DNA of 43,756 bases from JAUZPB01 sp037140715 (GCA_037140715.1 JBAXDX010000015.1:1-43756); one strand, 5' to 3'; positions 17,101-25,974 are shown, numbered from the stretch's first letter. Notes: generated by a model not told the origin, from the sequence alone. Translations and numbers: made by a program.

Positions 17101-17955
17101 TTAACCTAAATATGCACGTAAATTCTTGCTTATGGATTCCTGCCTTAGTTTGCAGATGGCTTTATCTTTTATTTGTCTGACCCTCTCTCTTGTCAGGTGA
17201 TACCTCCCGCCAATTTCTTCAAGGGTAACCGCATGATCTTTGCCTAAACCAAAATAGAGTCTGATTACTTCAGATTCCCTGTCAGTCAGCGTGGAAAGCG
17301 CGTGTTCAATTTCATCATTTAATGACTCTGCCATCAGTACAGAATCAGGAGCAGGTTGCTGCTCATCCTGAATTATATCTGACAGACAATCATTTGCGCC
17401 TTGTACTAACGGAGCGTCCATCGATACCCGTTTACGTGAAACTTTAATAGCATCAATAACTTCATCAATATCTATTTCCAGCTTCCGGGCTAACTCATCC
17501 GCACTTGGCGTGCGCTCGAGATCCTGCTCAAGACCGCTATATACCTTTACTATTTTATTTAACACTACAATACGGTTTAACGGCAGTCTTACTATCCTCG
17601 AATGCTCTGCCAACGAATTTAGAATTGACTGCCTTATCCACCAAACTGCATAAGTAAGAAATTTAAATCCACGAGTTTCATCAAAATGCTTCACAGCTCT
17701 GATTAAACCAAGATTCCCTTCATTTATCAGATCGCCAAGCGTCAGTCCATGGTTCTGATACTGCTTGGCAATGCTTACTACAAAACGAAGATTTGCCTTT
17801 ATCAGTTTTTCAATAGCAACCGGATCATTATTCCTGATATAAACGGTAATATCAACTTCATCGCCTGAAGTCAGGAGATCAAGTCTCCCGATTTCCTGCA
17901 AATACATATCCAATGACTGTTCTTCACGACTGGTATACTGCTTTAGAATATTCAA
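17101..17955 (-). CDS. rpoD: Primary RNA polymerase sigma factor (RpoD/SigA type)
   Basis: 284 residues beginning at a TTG (17953-17955) with a strong GGGGGAG site seven bases upstream. Region 1.2 is SLDMYLQEIGRLDLLT. Region 2 includes NLRFVVSIAKQYQNHGLTLGDL and the -10 recognition helix EGNLGLIRAVKHFD through LTYAVWWIRQSI. Region 3 is ERTPSADELARKLEI, and region 4.2 carries the -35 helix ITLEEIGG-like VTLEEIGGRYHLTRERVRQIK. Region 1.1 is absent, as in the short primary sigma factors of Bacteroidota and relatives. It directs RNA polymerase to housekeeping promoters. A second sigma of the same group elsewhere in the genome cannot be excluded. Confidence 0.92.
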   Translation of the reverse strand: MNILKQYTSREEQSLDMYLQEIGRLDLLTSGDEVDITVYIRNNDPVAIEKLIKANLRFVVSIAKQYQNHGLTLGDLINEGNLGLIRAVKHFDETRGFKFLTYAVWWIRQSILNSLAEHSRIVRLPLNRIVVLNKIVKVYSGLEQDLERTPSADELARKLEIDIDEVIDAIKVSRKRVSMDAPLVQGANDCLSDIIQDEQQPAPDSVLMAESLNDEIEHALSTLTDRESEVIRLYFGLGKDHAVTLEEIGGRYHLTRERVRQIKDKAICKLRQESISKNLRAYLG

Positions 17956-18071
17956 TGTTAACTCCCCCTGTAACTTGGTGTGAAAGATTAACGTAATTCA
18001 TAATTTCTATAATAAGCGCATCAACCGGAGCCATCCCCTTATGCGTTCATACAATATTTCAGAGGCGAACA

Positions 18072-19229
18072 TTAAAGAAAGCTTTTTCCTTTAAGTTCAT
18101 TCTCAAGCTTAAAAAAATCGGCAGCCGTCTGAGCTACATCTGAAAAAGTGGTTCTTGTACCAAGCCCGATGCCTGAACAGTTCTTCCTGTAATAAAAAAG
18201 CGGAGCATATTCTCTCGTATGATCTGTACTGACAACAGTAGGATCATTTCCATGGTCGGAAGTTATAATCAGAGCATCAGTTTCATCAAGACTGCTCAAA
18301 ATCAGTGGCAACTGAGCATCAAACTCCCTAAGTGCGCCACTAAATCCGGCAGGATCATTCCTGTGCCCGAAATATACATCAAAATCAACCAGATTGGCAA
18401 ATATCAGACTGTCTTTTGCCTTCATGATATATTCAACAAGCTTATTTACACCTTCGATGTTGGATTTTGTTTTTTCTTTTACCCTGATGCCACGGTAATT
18501 GAACAACTCATTAATCTTCCCGATAGCAACAGTCTGAATGCCTTTTCTATAAAGCAGGTCAAGAATAGTATCTGATTCAGGATCAAGAGAGTAATCCCGG
18601 CGGTTAGTTGTACGCGTATATGCTCCGCTTCTGCCAATAAAAGGTCTGGCAATAATACGACCTATGCTGTTTTTACCAATAAATACCTTGTTACGTGCTA
18701 TCTCACATATTTCATACTGACGCTCTATCGGAATAACCTCTTCGTGAGCCGCGATCTGAAATACCGAATCAGCTGAGGTATAAACAATCGGAAAGCCTGT
18801 TTTTATATGCTCATCACCTGACTCTTTGATAATTTCAGTACCACTTGCAGCTTTATTACCCAGTATTCCTTTTTCACCGGTCTCAGCTAAGAATTTATCG
18901 ATTAGTTCCCGAGAAAATCCATCAGGATAATAGGGAAAATCAAACTTAACATCTATCCCGCCAATTTCCCAATGGCCGGTAGTCGAATCCTTGCCGGGAG
19001 AGACTTCCTTCATTTTTCCAAATGAAGAAAGAGGTTCACTATTTTTTTTGACTCCCTGAATATCGATTATATTGCCCAGCCCCATTTTTTCAAGATTAGG
19101 CAAATTAAGTCCGCCAACATATTTTGCCATATTGCCAAGAGTATTACTTCCCTCATCCCTGTAATTCGCGGCATCCGGCAGTTCACCAACGCCAACACCG
19201 TCCAAAATGATAATGACAAAATTATTCAT
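18072..19229 (-). CDS. deoB: Phosphopentomutase
   Basis: 385 residues from ATG at 19229. An upstream TTG at 19241 would add MRAI but the family begins near MNNFVIIILDGVGVGELPDA. It belongs to the alkaline-phosphatase superfamily: metal-binding DGVGVGELPDA at the N-terminus, phospho-acceptor Thr in GKDSTTGHWEIGG, and C-terminal metal ligands in TSDHGNDPTVVSTDHTRE. It interconverts ribose-1- and ribose-5-phosphate (and the deoxy forms), linking nucleoside salvage to the pentose phosphate pathway. It lies 116 bp upstream of rpoD on the same strand. The other deo genes are not near. Confidence 0.95.
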   Translation of the reverse strand: MNNFVIIILDGVGVGELPDAANYRDEGSNTLGNMAKYVGGLNLPNLEKMGLGNIIDIQGVKKNSEPLSSFGKMKEVSPGKDSTTGHWEIGGIDVKFDFPYYPDGFSRELIDKFLAETGEKGILGNKAASGTEIIKESGDEHIKTGFPIVYTSADSVFQIAAHEEVIPIERQYEICEIARNKVFIGKNSIGRIIARPFIGRSGAYTRTTNRRDYSLDPESDTILDLLYRKGIQTVAIGKINELFNYRGIRVKEKTKSNIEGVNKLVEYIMKAKDSLIFANLVDFDVYFGHRNDPAGFSGALREFDAQLPLILSSLDETDALIITSDHGNDPTVVSTDHTREYAPLFYYRKNCSGIGLGTRTTFSDVAQTAADFFKLENELKGKSFL

Positions 19230-19241
19230 TATTGCCCGCAA

Positions 19242-19758
19242 AATTTTTATCAGATTAAGTAAAACAATGTATAAAGTACAGAGTAATTTTAATATCTCTC
19301 AGGACTTAAGTACAAATATATTATTTTTTATCAAAGATAAAAAATATGTTTTATTATTCTCATAAAAATTTCTACAGAAAGAACAGGAATCATTTTTTTT
19401 TGAATAATAGCTCAGATATAGAAATAATAATCCAAGTGAAATCCACTCCGGCTTTCTAAATTATATTTCTCTATCTCAAAAACATTGTATTTCTACAATT
19501 TATATAGAACTACTTTTCTTATAATCATACTCGCTTCAGTAAAAATAGATAAAATTATAATTATAATTAAGAAAATCCGGTTATATCTCCAAAGATTCTG
19601 AGTTGATACATTTCAGGACAGTCAGCCATACTATAAAAATGCAACGATACAGGTACTGATATAAATTTAACTTTCTATAACTTAGTATCGTTACAGATTA
19701 CCGATTGAAGTTCCTGTTAAACAAGAAATGACTTAAAGCTCTCTTTGGATGGTATGGA
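19242..19758. other. AT-rich gene-free stretch upstream of deoB
   Basis: No plausible gene on either strand. It contains one AT-only hairpin (TTTTTTATC, AAA, GATAAAAAA at 19324-19344), several T and A runs, and a TATAAATTTAACTTT block at about 19660 that recurs at about 20063 on the far side of the hairpin array. The deoB promoter should lie within its first 150 bp, but no confident -35/-10 pair was picked. Confidence 0.5.
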
Positions 19759-20045
19759 AATGCTGTATTTTTGCCGAATGATTATCCCAGGCATATCAAA
19801 ATGCTTGATTTGAGCCAAACGAAGCATTAGACATATAGGAAATGCTCCGTGGGGTCCAAACGAAGCATTAGACATATAGGAAATGCTCCGTGGGGTCCAA
19901 ACGGAGCGTTAGACATATAACAAATGCTCCGTGGGGTCCAAACGGAGCGTTAGACATATAACAAATGCTCCGTGGGGTCCAAACGGAGCATTATTTAAAT
20001 AGATAATGGTCGATTTGGCAGAAAACAGGTATATCCGCAAAATTT
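19759..20045. repeat. Array 1 of 41-bp hairpin repeats
   Basis: Exact 41-bp period with units at 19759, 19800, 19841, 19882, 19923, 19964 and 20005. The core is a 29-nt hairpin: AATGCTCCGT, loop GGGGTCCAA, ACGGAGCATT (perfect 10-bp arms in the best copy; other copies differ at one or two arm positions). Units are joined by a 12-nt linker AGACATATAGGA or AGACATATAACA. The first unit and the last (AATGGTCGATTTGGC) are degenerate. The period is not a multiple of 3 and no ORF spans it. It sits in a 1-kb gene-free gap. The 220 bp after it (20046-20267) hold nothing else recognisable. Confidence 0.9.
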
Positions 20046-20267
20046 ACTATCTGTTAACAGCTATAAATTTAACTTTTCATCCCTGTTAACCGGCATGACC
20101 ACGTTACCGTGCAATAGAAATATTGGAATATGCGTAATTCGTAAAGATTAGTTTGCTACAGGGGAAGTATATCTCAATTAATCAGGACTGGAGAAGTGAC
20201 CACATTGCTATATAGAATCAAATTGCTTCCATACCCTTATGCGATATTTAATAAATTCACGGCTGGC

Positions 20268-22118
20268 TCAGCTTAAGGTCTTAGCTGCATTGCCACCTTT
20301 TTCCAAAGCCTTTCTCAATGCAAGTTCCGCATCATTCAGGACTTCTTCGGCACTTGACTTGCCTGTAGTCGGGGCTACACCAATTGAGACTGTAAAGGTA
20401 GTCTGTTTGGAAGATATAGAAACCGGTTTGCGGGCTATCTTAGACCTCATCTTTTCAGCCCAGAGAAAGACATCTTTTACCGAAGCATTAAAGAAATAAA
20501 CGCCATAAATTTTTTCATGAATACGTCCAATTAAATTTGACGGGGTCAGCTCCTCAATTATTGCCTCAGCTACTGCCTTAAGCACTTTTGGAAACGGATC
20601 GCTTTCAAATAATAATTCCTGATTCAGAAAGTCATCAATATATACCAGTATAACAGCGCCCTGTATATTCAACTGATTAGATTTATAAAGGTCGCTGTTA
20701 AGCCGGTCGATAAAATTACCCTTATTCAATGTTTTTGTTTCAATATCAACCGATAAGAGCTTTCTCATCATACTCTGTGATGAAAATGAATAAACTACAA
20801 ATGACATCATCCTAACCGCACTTTGCATAAACTGTACATCGCCATTTGTATAGGCATTTTTCTTTAAGCTCTCGAAGCAAAGCACTCCGTAATTCCGTCC
20901 TTCATAAACCAGCGGAATAGTTAAAAATGAACCATCAAAGCTTACATCTTCAAATTTTGAGAAGCGGATAAATGCTGAAGCAGATGTATCGTCAATCCTG
21001 ACCGGCGTACCACTTAAAATACATTTGCCGACAAGAGTTCCATTCAGATCAACTTCAAGATTCTCACCAACATACTTAAGTGAAGTATTATTTACAATTT
21101 TTACTGTCTTAAATTTCTGCTCTTCCGGGTTGTAATAAACAAATGAAAAAGCATCCCATGATATTAAGCTGCCAAGCGAATTTTCAAGAGACTGATAAAG
21201 CTCATTCTCATTCCGGAAAAAGTAATCACTGCTAAGCAGCGCAAGTAACCCGGTAAGCTTTTTTTCTGCCATTGACTCTTTATACTTTTCATCAAAAAGC
21301 ACAACAATAACTGATATAATGCGCACATAGCGGGCGAGAACAAAGACTGTTTCTATTCCAAAGGCATCGCTTACTTTAGAATCAAGAGCAAGTATGCCGG
21401 CAAGATTATTTCCATAATAAAGAGGCACACCAATAAAGCTTTTTATTCCCTGAGCCACCTCATAATAACGTATCACATCGGATTCAGCCACCGGTGAAAT
21501 ATCTGTGAGCAGTTCAGGCTCTTCTTTCCGCACGATATTGCTTAAAACATCATCTTCAAGATCAAATTTGCGTTCGGCAATACTACTGCAGTTTGAAACA
21601 TATTGTTCAAGTGTAAGTTTTTGTTTCTTTTTATTATACCAGAGAAATATTGCTGTGTGTGCACTATAAGTATCTTTAAGTACAAAAAGGATCTTTTCAA
21701 GTATAAATGAAAACTGTTTATCATACCCGTCAGTTTTTGGGGCAGCCTCAGTCGCAATTTTATAAAAATTTTCTTTAAGGTCAGGAGGTTTGAAAAAATG
21801 TTTTTTACCCACGAGCTGTTCGGGGACATAATTATCGGCTGTAATAATTTCAATATTTTTATTATGTGAAACTATCTTAATTGATTCACCATGATCAGGT
21901 TCATAGGACGGAGGCTGGATATCAAGTTTGGGAACCGGCGGGGCATCTGACTTTGAATGATTCATATCACGCAAAAAAATAATAAATCCGACATAAACTA
22001 CAATGAAAATTATTGTAACTATTTTTATTACCGGGTCATCTATAAAATATAAAAGAGCGGCAAGAACAGGGACAACTAGAAATATCGAGATCCGTTTCTT
22101 TAATTTATCTATCAACAT
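20268..22118 (-). CDS. Membrane-anchored tandem-GAF protein with degenerate GGDEF domain
   Basis: 616 residues. Two N-terminal membrane segments (about 11-26 and 31-50) precede a linker, then two GAF-like sensory domains (about 130-275 and 290-455; for example FIGVPLYYGNNLAGILALDS and LTIPLVYEGRNYGVLCFES), and a C-terminal GGDEF fold from about 460. The GGDEF active-site loop reads RIHEKIYGVYF, so the signature is HEKIY (about 534-538). The flanking fold marks TVSIGVA and ELALRKALEKGGN are kept. It therefore should not make cyclic di-GMP and is more likely a regulatory or binding protein. The N-terminal membrane part suggests a sensor of cytoplasmic signals held at the membrane. It is 75 bp downstream of ysxC on the same strand. 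Confidence 0.8.
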   Translation of the reverse strand: MLIDKLKKRISIFLVVPVLAALLYFIDDPVIKIVTIIFIVVYVGFIIFLRDMNHSKSDAPPVPKLDIQPPSYEPDHGESIKIVSHNKNIEIITADNYVPEQLVGKKHFFKPPDLKENFYKIATEAAPKTDGYDKQFSFILEKILFVLKDTYSAHTAIFLWYNKKKQKLTLEQYVSNCSSIAERKFDLEDDVLSNIVRKEEPELLTDISPVAESDVIRYYEVAQGIKSFIGVPLYYGNNLAGILALDSKVSDAFGIETVFVLARYVRIISVIVVLFDEKYKESMAEKKLTGLLALLSSDYFFRNENELYQSLENSLGSLISWDAFSFVYYNPEEQKFKTVKIVNNTSLKYVGENLEVDLNGTLVGKCILSGTPVRIDDTSASAFIRFSKFEDVSFDGSFLTIPLVYEGRNYGVLCFESLKKNAYTNGDVQFMQSAVRMMSFVVYSFSSQSMMRKLLSVDIETKTLNKGNFIDRLNSDLYKSNQLNIQGAVILVYIDDFLNQELLFESDPFPKVLKAVAEAIIEELTPSNLIGRIHEKIYGVYFFNASVKDVFLWAEKMRSKIARKPVSISSKQTTFTVSIGVAPTTGKSSAEEVLNDAELALRKALEKGGNAAKTLS

Positions 22119-22193
22119 TGCTGACGTATCATTTTATTAATTTGAGAGGGGTTAAATATAATTTTAGATTCTTCAAATATCAATAAAATATAA

Positions 22194-22781
22194 TTATGAT
22201 TTAAATAAAAGTGATAGTTTTTCTTTGATTTCTTTATGCCCGACAGAACTGAAAGCTGAATATGCAAATAAAGTCTGTCCAAATTCAAATTCAGGGAAAA
22301 TCTTAAGCAAATCTTTCTTCGCATCTGCCAGTCCGGATTGTGTAAGTTTATCGACTTTATTTAAGATAATCGACTGCTCTAAATTATTCTCCAGGAGATA
22401 CCTGTGGAGTTTCATATCAAGTTCAGTCGGCTTATAACGGCAGTCTATTAAGTGGAAAGCAAGTTTAATACTTTTACGCATTGAAAAATAATCGCTGAGC
22501 ATCCTGTTCCAGTAATCACGTTCCTGTTTGCTGACTTTAGCATAGCCAATTCCCGGAAGGTCGACCAGATAAAAAGATTTATCTATGAGGTAATAATTTA
22601 GCGAGCGGGTTTTGCCGGGTGTGGAGCTTGTTTTAGCGAGATTCTTTCGGTTAAATAAAGAATTTATAAACGATGACTTCCCTACATTGGAACGTCCGCA
22701 AAGAAGAACTTCAGGAAGCTTATCCTCAGGCAGATTCTTTACGTTAAAATATGCACCTGCAAATTCAATATTTTTAATCAT
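22194..22781 (-). CDS. ysxC: Ribosome biogenesis GTP-binding protein YsxC/EngB
   Basis: 195 residues, normal for the family. GTPase motifs: G1 GRSNVGKS (29-36), switch-I TPGKTRSLNYY (54-64), G3 DLPG (74-77) in VDLPGIGYAKV, and G4 NKVD (141-144). It is a GTPase needed for late assembly of the 50S subunit. It lies directly after the ribosomal supercluster, but the terminator T run ends only seven bases before its ATG and no ribosome-binding site is visible. Expression must come from readthrough, from a promoter overlapping the terminator, or from a leaderless message. Confidence 0.95.
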   Translation of the reverse strand: MIKNIEFAGAYFNVKNLPEDKLPEVLLCGRSNVGKSSFINSLFNRKNLAKTSSTPGKTRSLNYYLIDKSFYLVDLPGIGYAKVSKQERDYWNRMLSDYFSMRKSIKLAFHLIDCRYKPTELDMKLHRYLLENNLEQSIILNKVDKLTQSGLADAKKDLLKIFPEFEFGQTLFAYSAFSSVGHKEIKEKLSLLFKS

Positions 22782-22787
22782 TAATAT

Positions 22788-22824
22788 AAAAAAAAGAGTA
22801 ACTAATAACCCTATTAGTTACTCT
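22788..22824 (-). terminator. Strong intrinsic terminator of the ribosomal supercluster
   Basis: Perfect 13-bp stem AGAGTAACTAATA / TATTAGTTACTCT with a 4-nt loop, followed on the minus strand by a run of T (22788-22795). It starts 26 bp after the rplQ stop and abuts the ysxC start codon (22781). Its position fits the end of the str-S10-spc-alpha transcript. Confidence 0.92.
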
Positions 22825-22850
22825 TCAAAATGTTTGAAAAACCGGAAAGA

Positions 22851-23324
22851 TTATTTAGAAGATTCTTCTATAATGTCAGCGTCTTTAACTGCTTCATTAT
22901 CAGCCTTAGCTTCTTTTTTTTCTTCCTTATGTTCTTTATTTAAACTCATAAGCTGGTTAGTGGATTCGTTATAATCAACCAGTTCAAGAATAGCCAGTTC
23001 AGCCGCATCGCCATATCTCTGTCCGAGTTTAACGATTCTCGTATAACCGCCTGGTCTTTCCCCAATCTTAGGGATTATTTCCGAAAACAATTCCTTAACT
23101 ACATCTTTATCATTAATAAACATAGCTATATGCCTTCTTGCATGGACAGTATCCTGTTTAGCCTTTGTAATTAATGATTCAGCAAACGTTCTGGCTTCTT
23201 TAGCCTTTGCAACAGTTGTTCTTATTCGCTTATACTTTAACAGAGCAGTTGCCAGAGCCTTTAATGTCGCGCGTCTATGACTTGCAGTTCTGCCTAATTT
23301 TCTACCTTTGTTATTATGTCTCAT
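22851..23324 (-). CDS. rplQ: 50S ribosomal protein L17 with C-terminal extension
   Basis: 157 residues. The first ~118 match L17 (MRHNNKGRKLGRTASHRRATLKALATALL, and later RPGGYTRIVKLGQRYGDAAELAILELV). L17 is usually 115-130 residues. Here about 35 extra residues, rich in Lys, Glu and Ala, follow NESTNQLMSL. L17 binds 23S rRNA near the exit tunnel. It is the last gene of the cluster, 20 bp after rpoA, the usual alpha-operon order, and is followed by the terminator. Confidence 0.97.
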   Translation of the reverse strand: MRHNNKGRKLGRTASHRRATLKALATALLKYKRIRTTVAKAKEARTFAESLITKAKQDTVHARRHIAMFINDKDVVKELFSEIIPKIGERPGGYTRIVKLGQRYGDAAELAILELVDYNESTNQLMSLNKEHKEEKKEAKADNEAVKDADIIEESSK

Positions 23325-23344
23325 TACTAAACCTATATTGCAAG

Positions 23345-24340
23345 TTAACTATTATCTAATTTTTCATTTAAGTATTTATCTACATCCATTCCGAATTCAA
23401 GACCAAAGTTATCAACGATTTCAATAAGTTCGGCAAGAGATTTTCTTCCAAAATTTCTGAATTTCAGCATTTCATTTTCATCTCTGCGTACCAAATCAGC
23501 CAAATTTTTCACATTTGCAGCTTTAAGGCAGTTATGTGAACGAACACTTAATTCCAGGTCATCAACGCTGGTAATTAAAATTTTTCTGATTCTTTCTCTT
23601 TCAGCATCCAGCTCACTAACAACTTTCACTTCCTCCTGCTCAACGTCAAAGTTAATGAAAAGCTGTATATGGTCTTTCATAATTTTACCTGAATTCGTCA
23701 ATGCGTCTTCAGGAGTAATAGAACCATCAGTAGCAATTTCAAGAACTAATTTTTCATAATCGTTTTTTTCACCGATTCTTACGTTTTCAATATCATACCG
23801 CACATTCCTGATAGGAGTATAAATTGAATCAATTGGAATAAGTCCTATCGTCTGATCAGGGATATTCTGTTCACTCGAAGGAACATAACCCTTACCGGTA
23901 CCAAAACGAATTTCCATACCGAACTTAGCATCCTTATTAAGGCTGGCTATGTGCAAATCAGGATTTAGTATTTCAATATCAGGGGAATTTTTCTGCAAAT
24001 CAGCCGCAGTAAATTCATAAGGTCCCTGAAAAGAAATCTCAAGTCTATTTGATTTTTTATTTAGTACTTTCATTCTGACCTGTTTAAGGTTAAGAATAAT
24101 TTCCGTAACATCTTCAACCACACCTGGGATTGAAGTAAATTCATGTAAAACACCATCGATTTTAATAGCAGTAATAGCAGTTCCATTCAAGGACGACAGG
24201 AGAACTCTTCTCATCGAATTGCCGAGAGTAACTCCAAATCCTCTTTCCAAAGGCTGTACTGTAAATCTTCCAAAAGTATTCGTATAAGTAGCCTCATCAA
24301 GGACTACCGATTCCGGCATTTTTATGTAAGGAAAACTCAT
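23345..24340 (-). CDS. rpoA: DNA-directed RNA polymerase subunit alpha
   Basis: 331 residues. The N-terminal domain has the dimer/assembly signature RFTVQPLERGFGVTLGNSMRRVLLSSL and GVVEDVTEIILNLK. A flexible linker leads to the C-terminal domain (about 255-325) with SVDDLELSVRSHNCLKAANVKNLADL and FRNFGRKSLAELIE, which contacts UP elements and activators. Alpha dimers nucleate RNA polymerase assembly. It sits between rpsD (43 bp upstream) and rplQ, as in most bacteria, so polymerase and ribosome supply share one transcript. Confidence 0.98.
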   Translation of the reverse strand: MSFPYIKMPESVVLDEATYTNTFGRFTVQPLERGFGVTLGNSMRRVLLSSLNGTAITAIKIDGVLHEFTSIPGVVEDVTEIILNLKQVRMKVLNKKSNRLEISFQGPYEFTAADLQKNSPDIEILNPDLHIASLNKDAKFGMEIRFGTGKGYVPSSEQNIPDQTIGLIPIDSIYTPIRNVRYDIENVRIGEKNDYEKLVLEIATDGSITPEDALTNSGKIMKDHIQLFINFDVEQEEVKVVSELDAERERIRKILITSVDDLELSVRSHNCLKAANVKNLADLVRRDENEMLKFRNFGRKSLAELIEIVDNFGLEFGMDVDKYLNEKLDNS

Positions 24341-24383
24341 TTATTTATAATCCTCTTAATATTAAACTTAATTTATTTAAGTT

Positions 24384-25010
24384 TTATTTCGAATATAATT
24401 CAACGATTAACTGTTCATTAGCATTAAGCGGCACTTCAATTCTTTCCGGAACCTGTAAGAATGTCCCTGTTAAGGCTGCTTTATCAACAGAGAGCCACGA
24501 ATAGACACTATCTTTTGTTCTCTTTAACGCATTATGAATTATATCAAGTTTTTTACTGCTATCCCGAACCTGAATAACATCACCGGGAGAAAGCAAAAAT
24601 GAAGGAATATCTACAATTTTATTATTAACTGTAAAATGCCTGTGCCCGACTAACTGCCTTGCTGATATACGTGAAGGAGCAAAGCCAAGGCGGAAAACAA
24701 CGTTATCCAGGCGACTTTCTATAAGCTGGACTAAGTTATCGCCAGTCTTACCTTTCGCACGGTTAGCAGTAGCAAAATAAGTACGAAATTGTGATTCAAG
24801 AATGCCGTAAATTCTTTTAACTTTCTGTTTTTCTCTAAGCTGAACTCCATACTCGGAAAATTTACTCCTTCTTGAAAGCCCATGCTGTCCAGGAGGATAA
24901 TTCTTCTTTTCAGCGGTACATTTTTCTGAAGAACACTTACTTCCCTTTAAAAAAAGTTTCTGTTTTTCTCTTCTACACAGCTTACAAACAGCGCCTATGT
25001 ATCTTGCCAT
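24384..25010 (-). CDS. rpsD: 30S ribosomal protein S4, zinc-binding form
   Basis: 208 residues, standard for S4. The N-terminus keeps four cysteines (C9, C12, C26, C31: CKLC and CSSEKC), the metal-binding C+ form. The S4 RNA-binding domain is at ESRLDNVVFRLGFAPSRISARQLVGHRHF. S4 starts 16S rRNA 5'-domain assembly, and in many bacteria it represses its own operon. It lies between rpsK and rpoA. Confidence 0.98.
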   Translation of the reverse strand: MARYIGAVCKLCRREKQKLFLKGSKCSSEKCTAEKKNYPPGQHGLSRRSKFSEYGVQLREKQKVKRIYGILESQFRTYFATANRAKGKTGDNLVQLIESRLDNVVFRLGFAPSRISARQLVGHRHFTVNNKIVDIPSFLLSPGDVIQVRDSSKKLDIIHNALKRTKDSVYSWLSVDKAALTGTFLQVPERIEVPLNANEQLIVELYSK

Positions 25011-25029
25011 TTAAATTTCTCCAATAAAA

Positions 25030-25416
25030 TTAAACTCTTCTTTTCTTAGGTGGTCTACATCCATTATGAGGGATTGGTGTAATATCCTTAATAGAAATAA
25101 CTTCAAGACCGGCAGTATTAAGTGCGCGTACCGCAGCTTCCCTGCCGGCTCCAGGACCTTTAACGAAAACATCAACTTTCCTTAAACCAAGGTCAATAGC
25201 TTCCTTTGCAGCGGCTTCGGCAGATACCTGAGCGGCAAACGGAGTATTTTTTCTTGAGCCTTTAAAGCCATTTTTACCTGCAGATGACCAGGAAATAGTA
25301 TTTCCATAAATATCTGTCAACGTTACAATTACATTATTAAATGTAGCCTTAATGTGCGCAACGCCAACCGCGTCTACATGAACTCTCTTTTTAGTTTTTT
25401 TTGTTGCTTTAGCCAA
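25030..25416 (-). CDS. rpsK: 30S ribosomal protein S11
   Basis: 128 residues. Family marks are HIKATFNNVIVTLTD, SSAGKNGFKGSRKNTPFAAQ, VKGPGAGREAAVRAL and the C-terminal PHNGCRPPKKRRV. S11 lies on the 30S platform near the P and E sites. A basic N-terminal tail (KATKKTKKRV) replaces the longer one of some phyla. It sits 26 bp after rpsM and 19 bp before rpsD. Confidence 0.98.
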   Translation of the reverse strand: MAKATKKTKKRVHVDAVGVAHIKATFNNVIVTLTDIYGNTISWSSAGKNGFKGSRKNTPFAAQVSAEAAAKEAIDLGLRKVDVFVKGPGAGREAAVRALNTAGLEVISIKDITPIPHNGCRPPKKRRV

Positions 25417-25442
25417 GTCAACTTCTCCATGATTTACATTAA

Positions 25443-25826
25443 TTATTTCTTAGCAGGAGTCTTCTTTTTGCCAGCGACTGTCCTGCGTTTACCTTTTCTT
25501 GTACGAGAATTTGTACGAGTTCTTTGACCTCTCGCAGGCAGACCCTTTCTATGTCTTAATCCTCTGTAACAACCAATATCCATAAGACGTTTTATGTTTT
25601 GCTGAACTTCGCTACGAAGCGCACCTTCGACTTTGTAGTCAGTAGTCATGATAGATCGTATTTCAGCAATTTCTTCTTCAGATAAATCTGATATCTTTTT
25701 TTGGGGATCGACCTTAGCTTTTTCCAAGATTACTAATGATGTATGTTGTCCTACACCAAAAATATAGGTTAATCCAATAAATGCCTTTTTGTTCTTTGGT
25801 AAATCAATACCTGCAATACGAGCCAA
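25443..25826 (-). CDS. rpsM: 30S ribosomal protein S13
   Basis: 127 residues. It opens MARIAGIDLPKNKKAFIGLTYIFGVG, then LMDIGCYRGLRHRKGLPARGQRTRTNSRTRKG, both S13 hallmarks, with a Lys-rich C-terminal tail that reaches the P-site tRNA. S13 also makes intersubunit bridges with 23S rRNA and L5 in the 30S head. It follows rpmJ by 24 bp in the usual alpha-operon order. Confidence 0.98.
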   Translation of the reverse strand: MARIAGIDLPKNKKAFIGLTYIFGVGQHTSLVILEKAKVDPQKKISDLSEEEIAEIRSIMTTDYKVEGALRSEVQQNIKRLMDIGCYRGLRHRKGLPARGQRTRTNSRTRKGKRRTVAGKKKTPAKK

Positions 25827-25850
25827 ACTTATGCCTCCTAATTTAACTTT

Positions 25851-25964
25851 TTATCCTTGGCGTTGTTTGTGTTTTGGATTTTTACAAATAACCCTAACTG
25901 TGCCTTTACGTTTTATAATTTTACAATTATCACAAATTTTCTTAACTGACGCTCTAACCTTCAT
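25851..25964 (-). CDS. rpmJ: 50S ribosomal protein L36
   Basis: 37 residues, easily missed because of its size: MKVRASVKKICDNCKIIKRK, continuing to a C-terminal KHKQRQG. The zinc-ribbon ligands C11, C14, C27 and H32 are intact, so this is the C+ form. L36 binds 23S rRNA in the 50S body. It lies 10 bp after infA and 24 bp before rpsM, the standard position. Confidence 0.97.
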   Translation of the reverse strand: MKVRASVKKICDNCKIIKRKGTVRVICKNPKHKQRQG

Positions 25965-25974
25965 TATAGCTCCG

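Noticed and set aside
19324..19344. Terminator from an AT-only hairpin upstream of deoB
   Set aside because: The stem has one G-C pair and no gene ends nearby on either strand.
19759..20045. CRISPR array
   Set aside because: The repeats are 29-nt palindromes separated by only 12 nt, and the linkers are nearly identical rather than unique. No cas genes are in the window.
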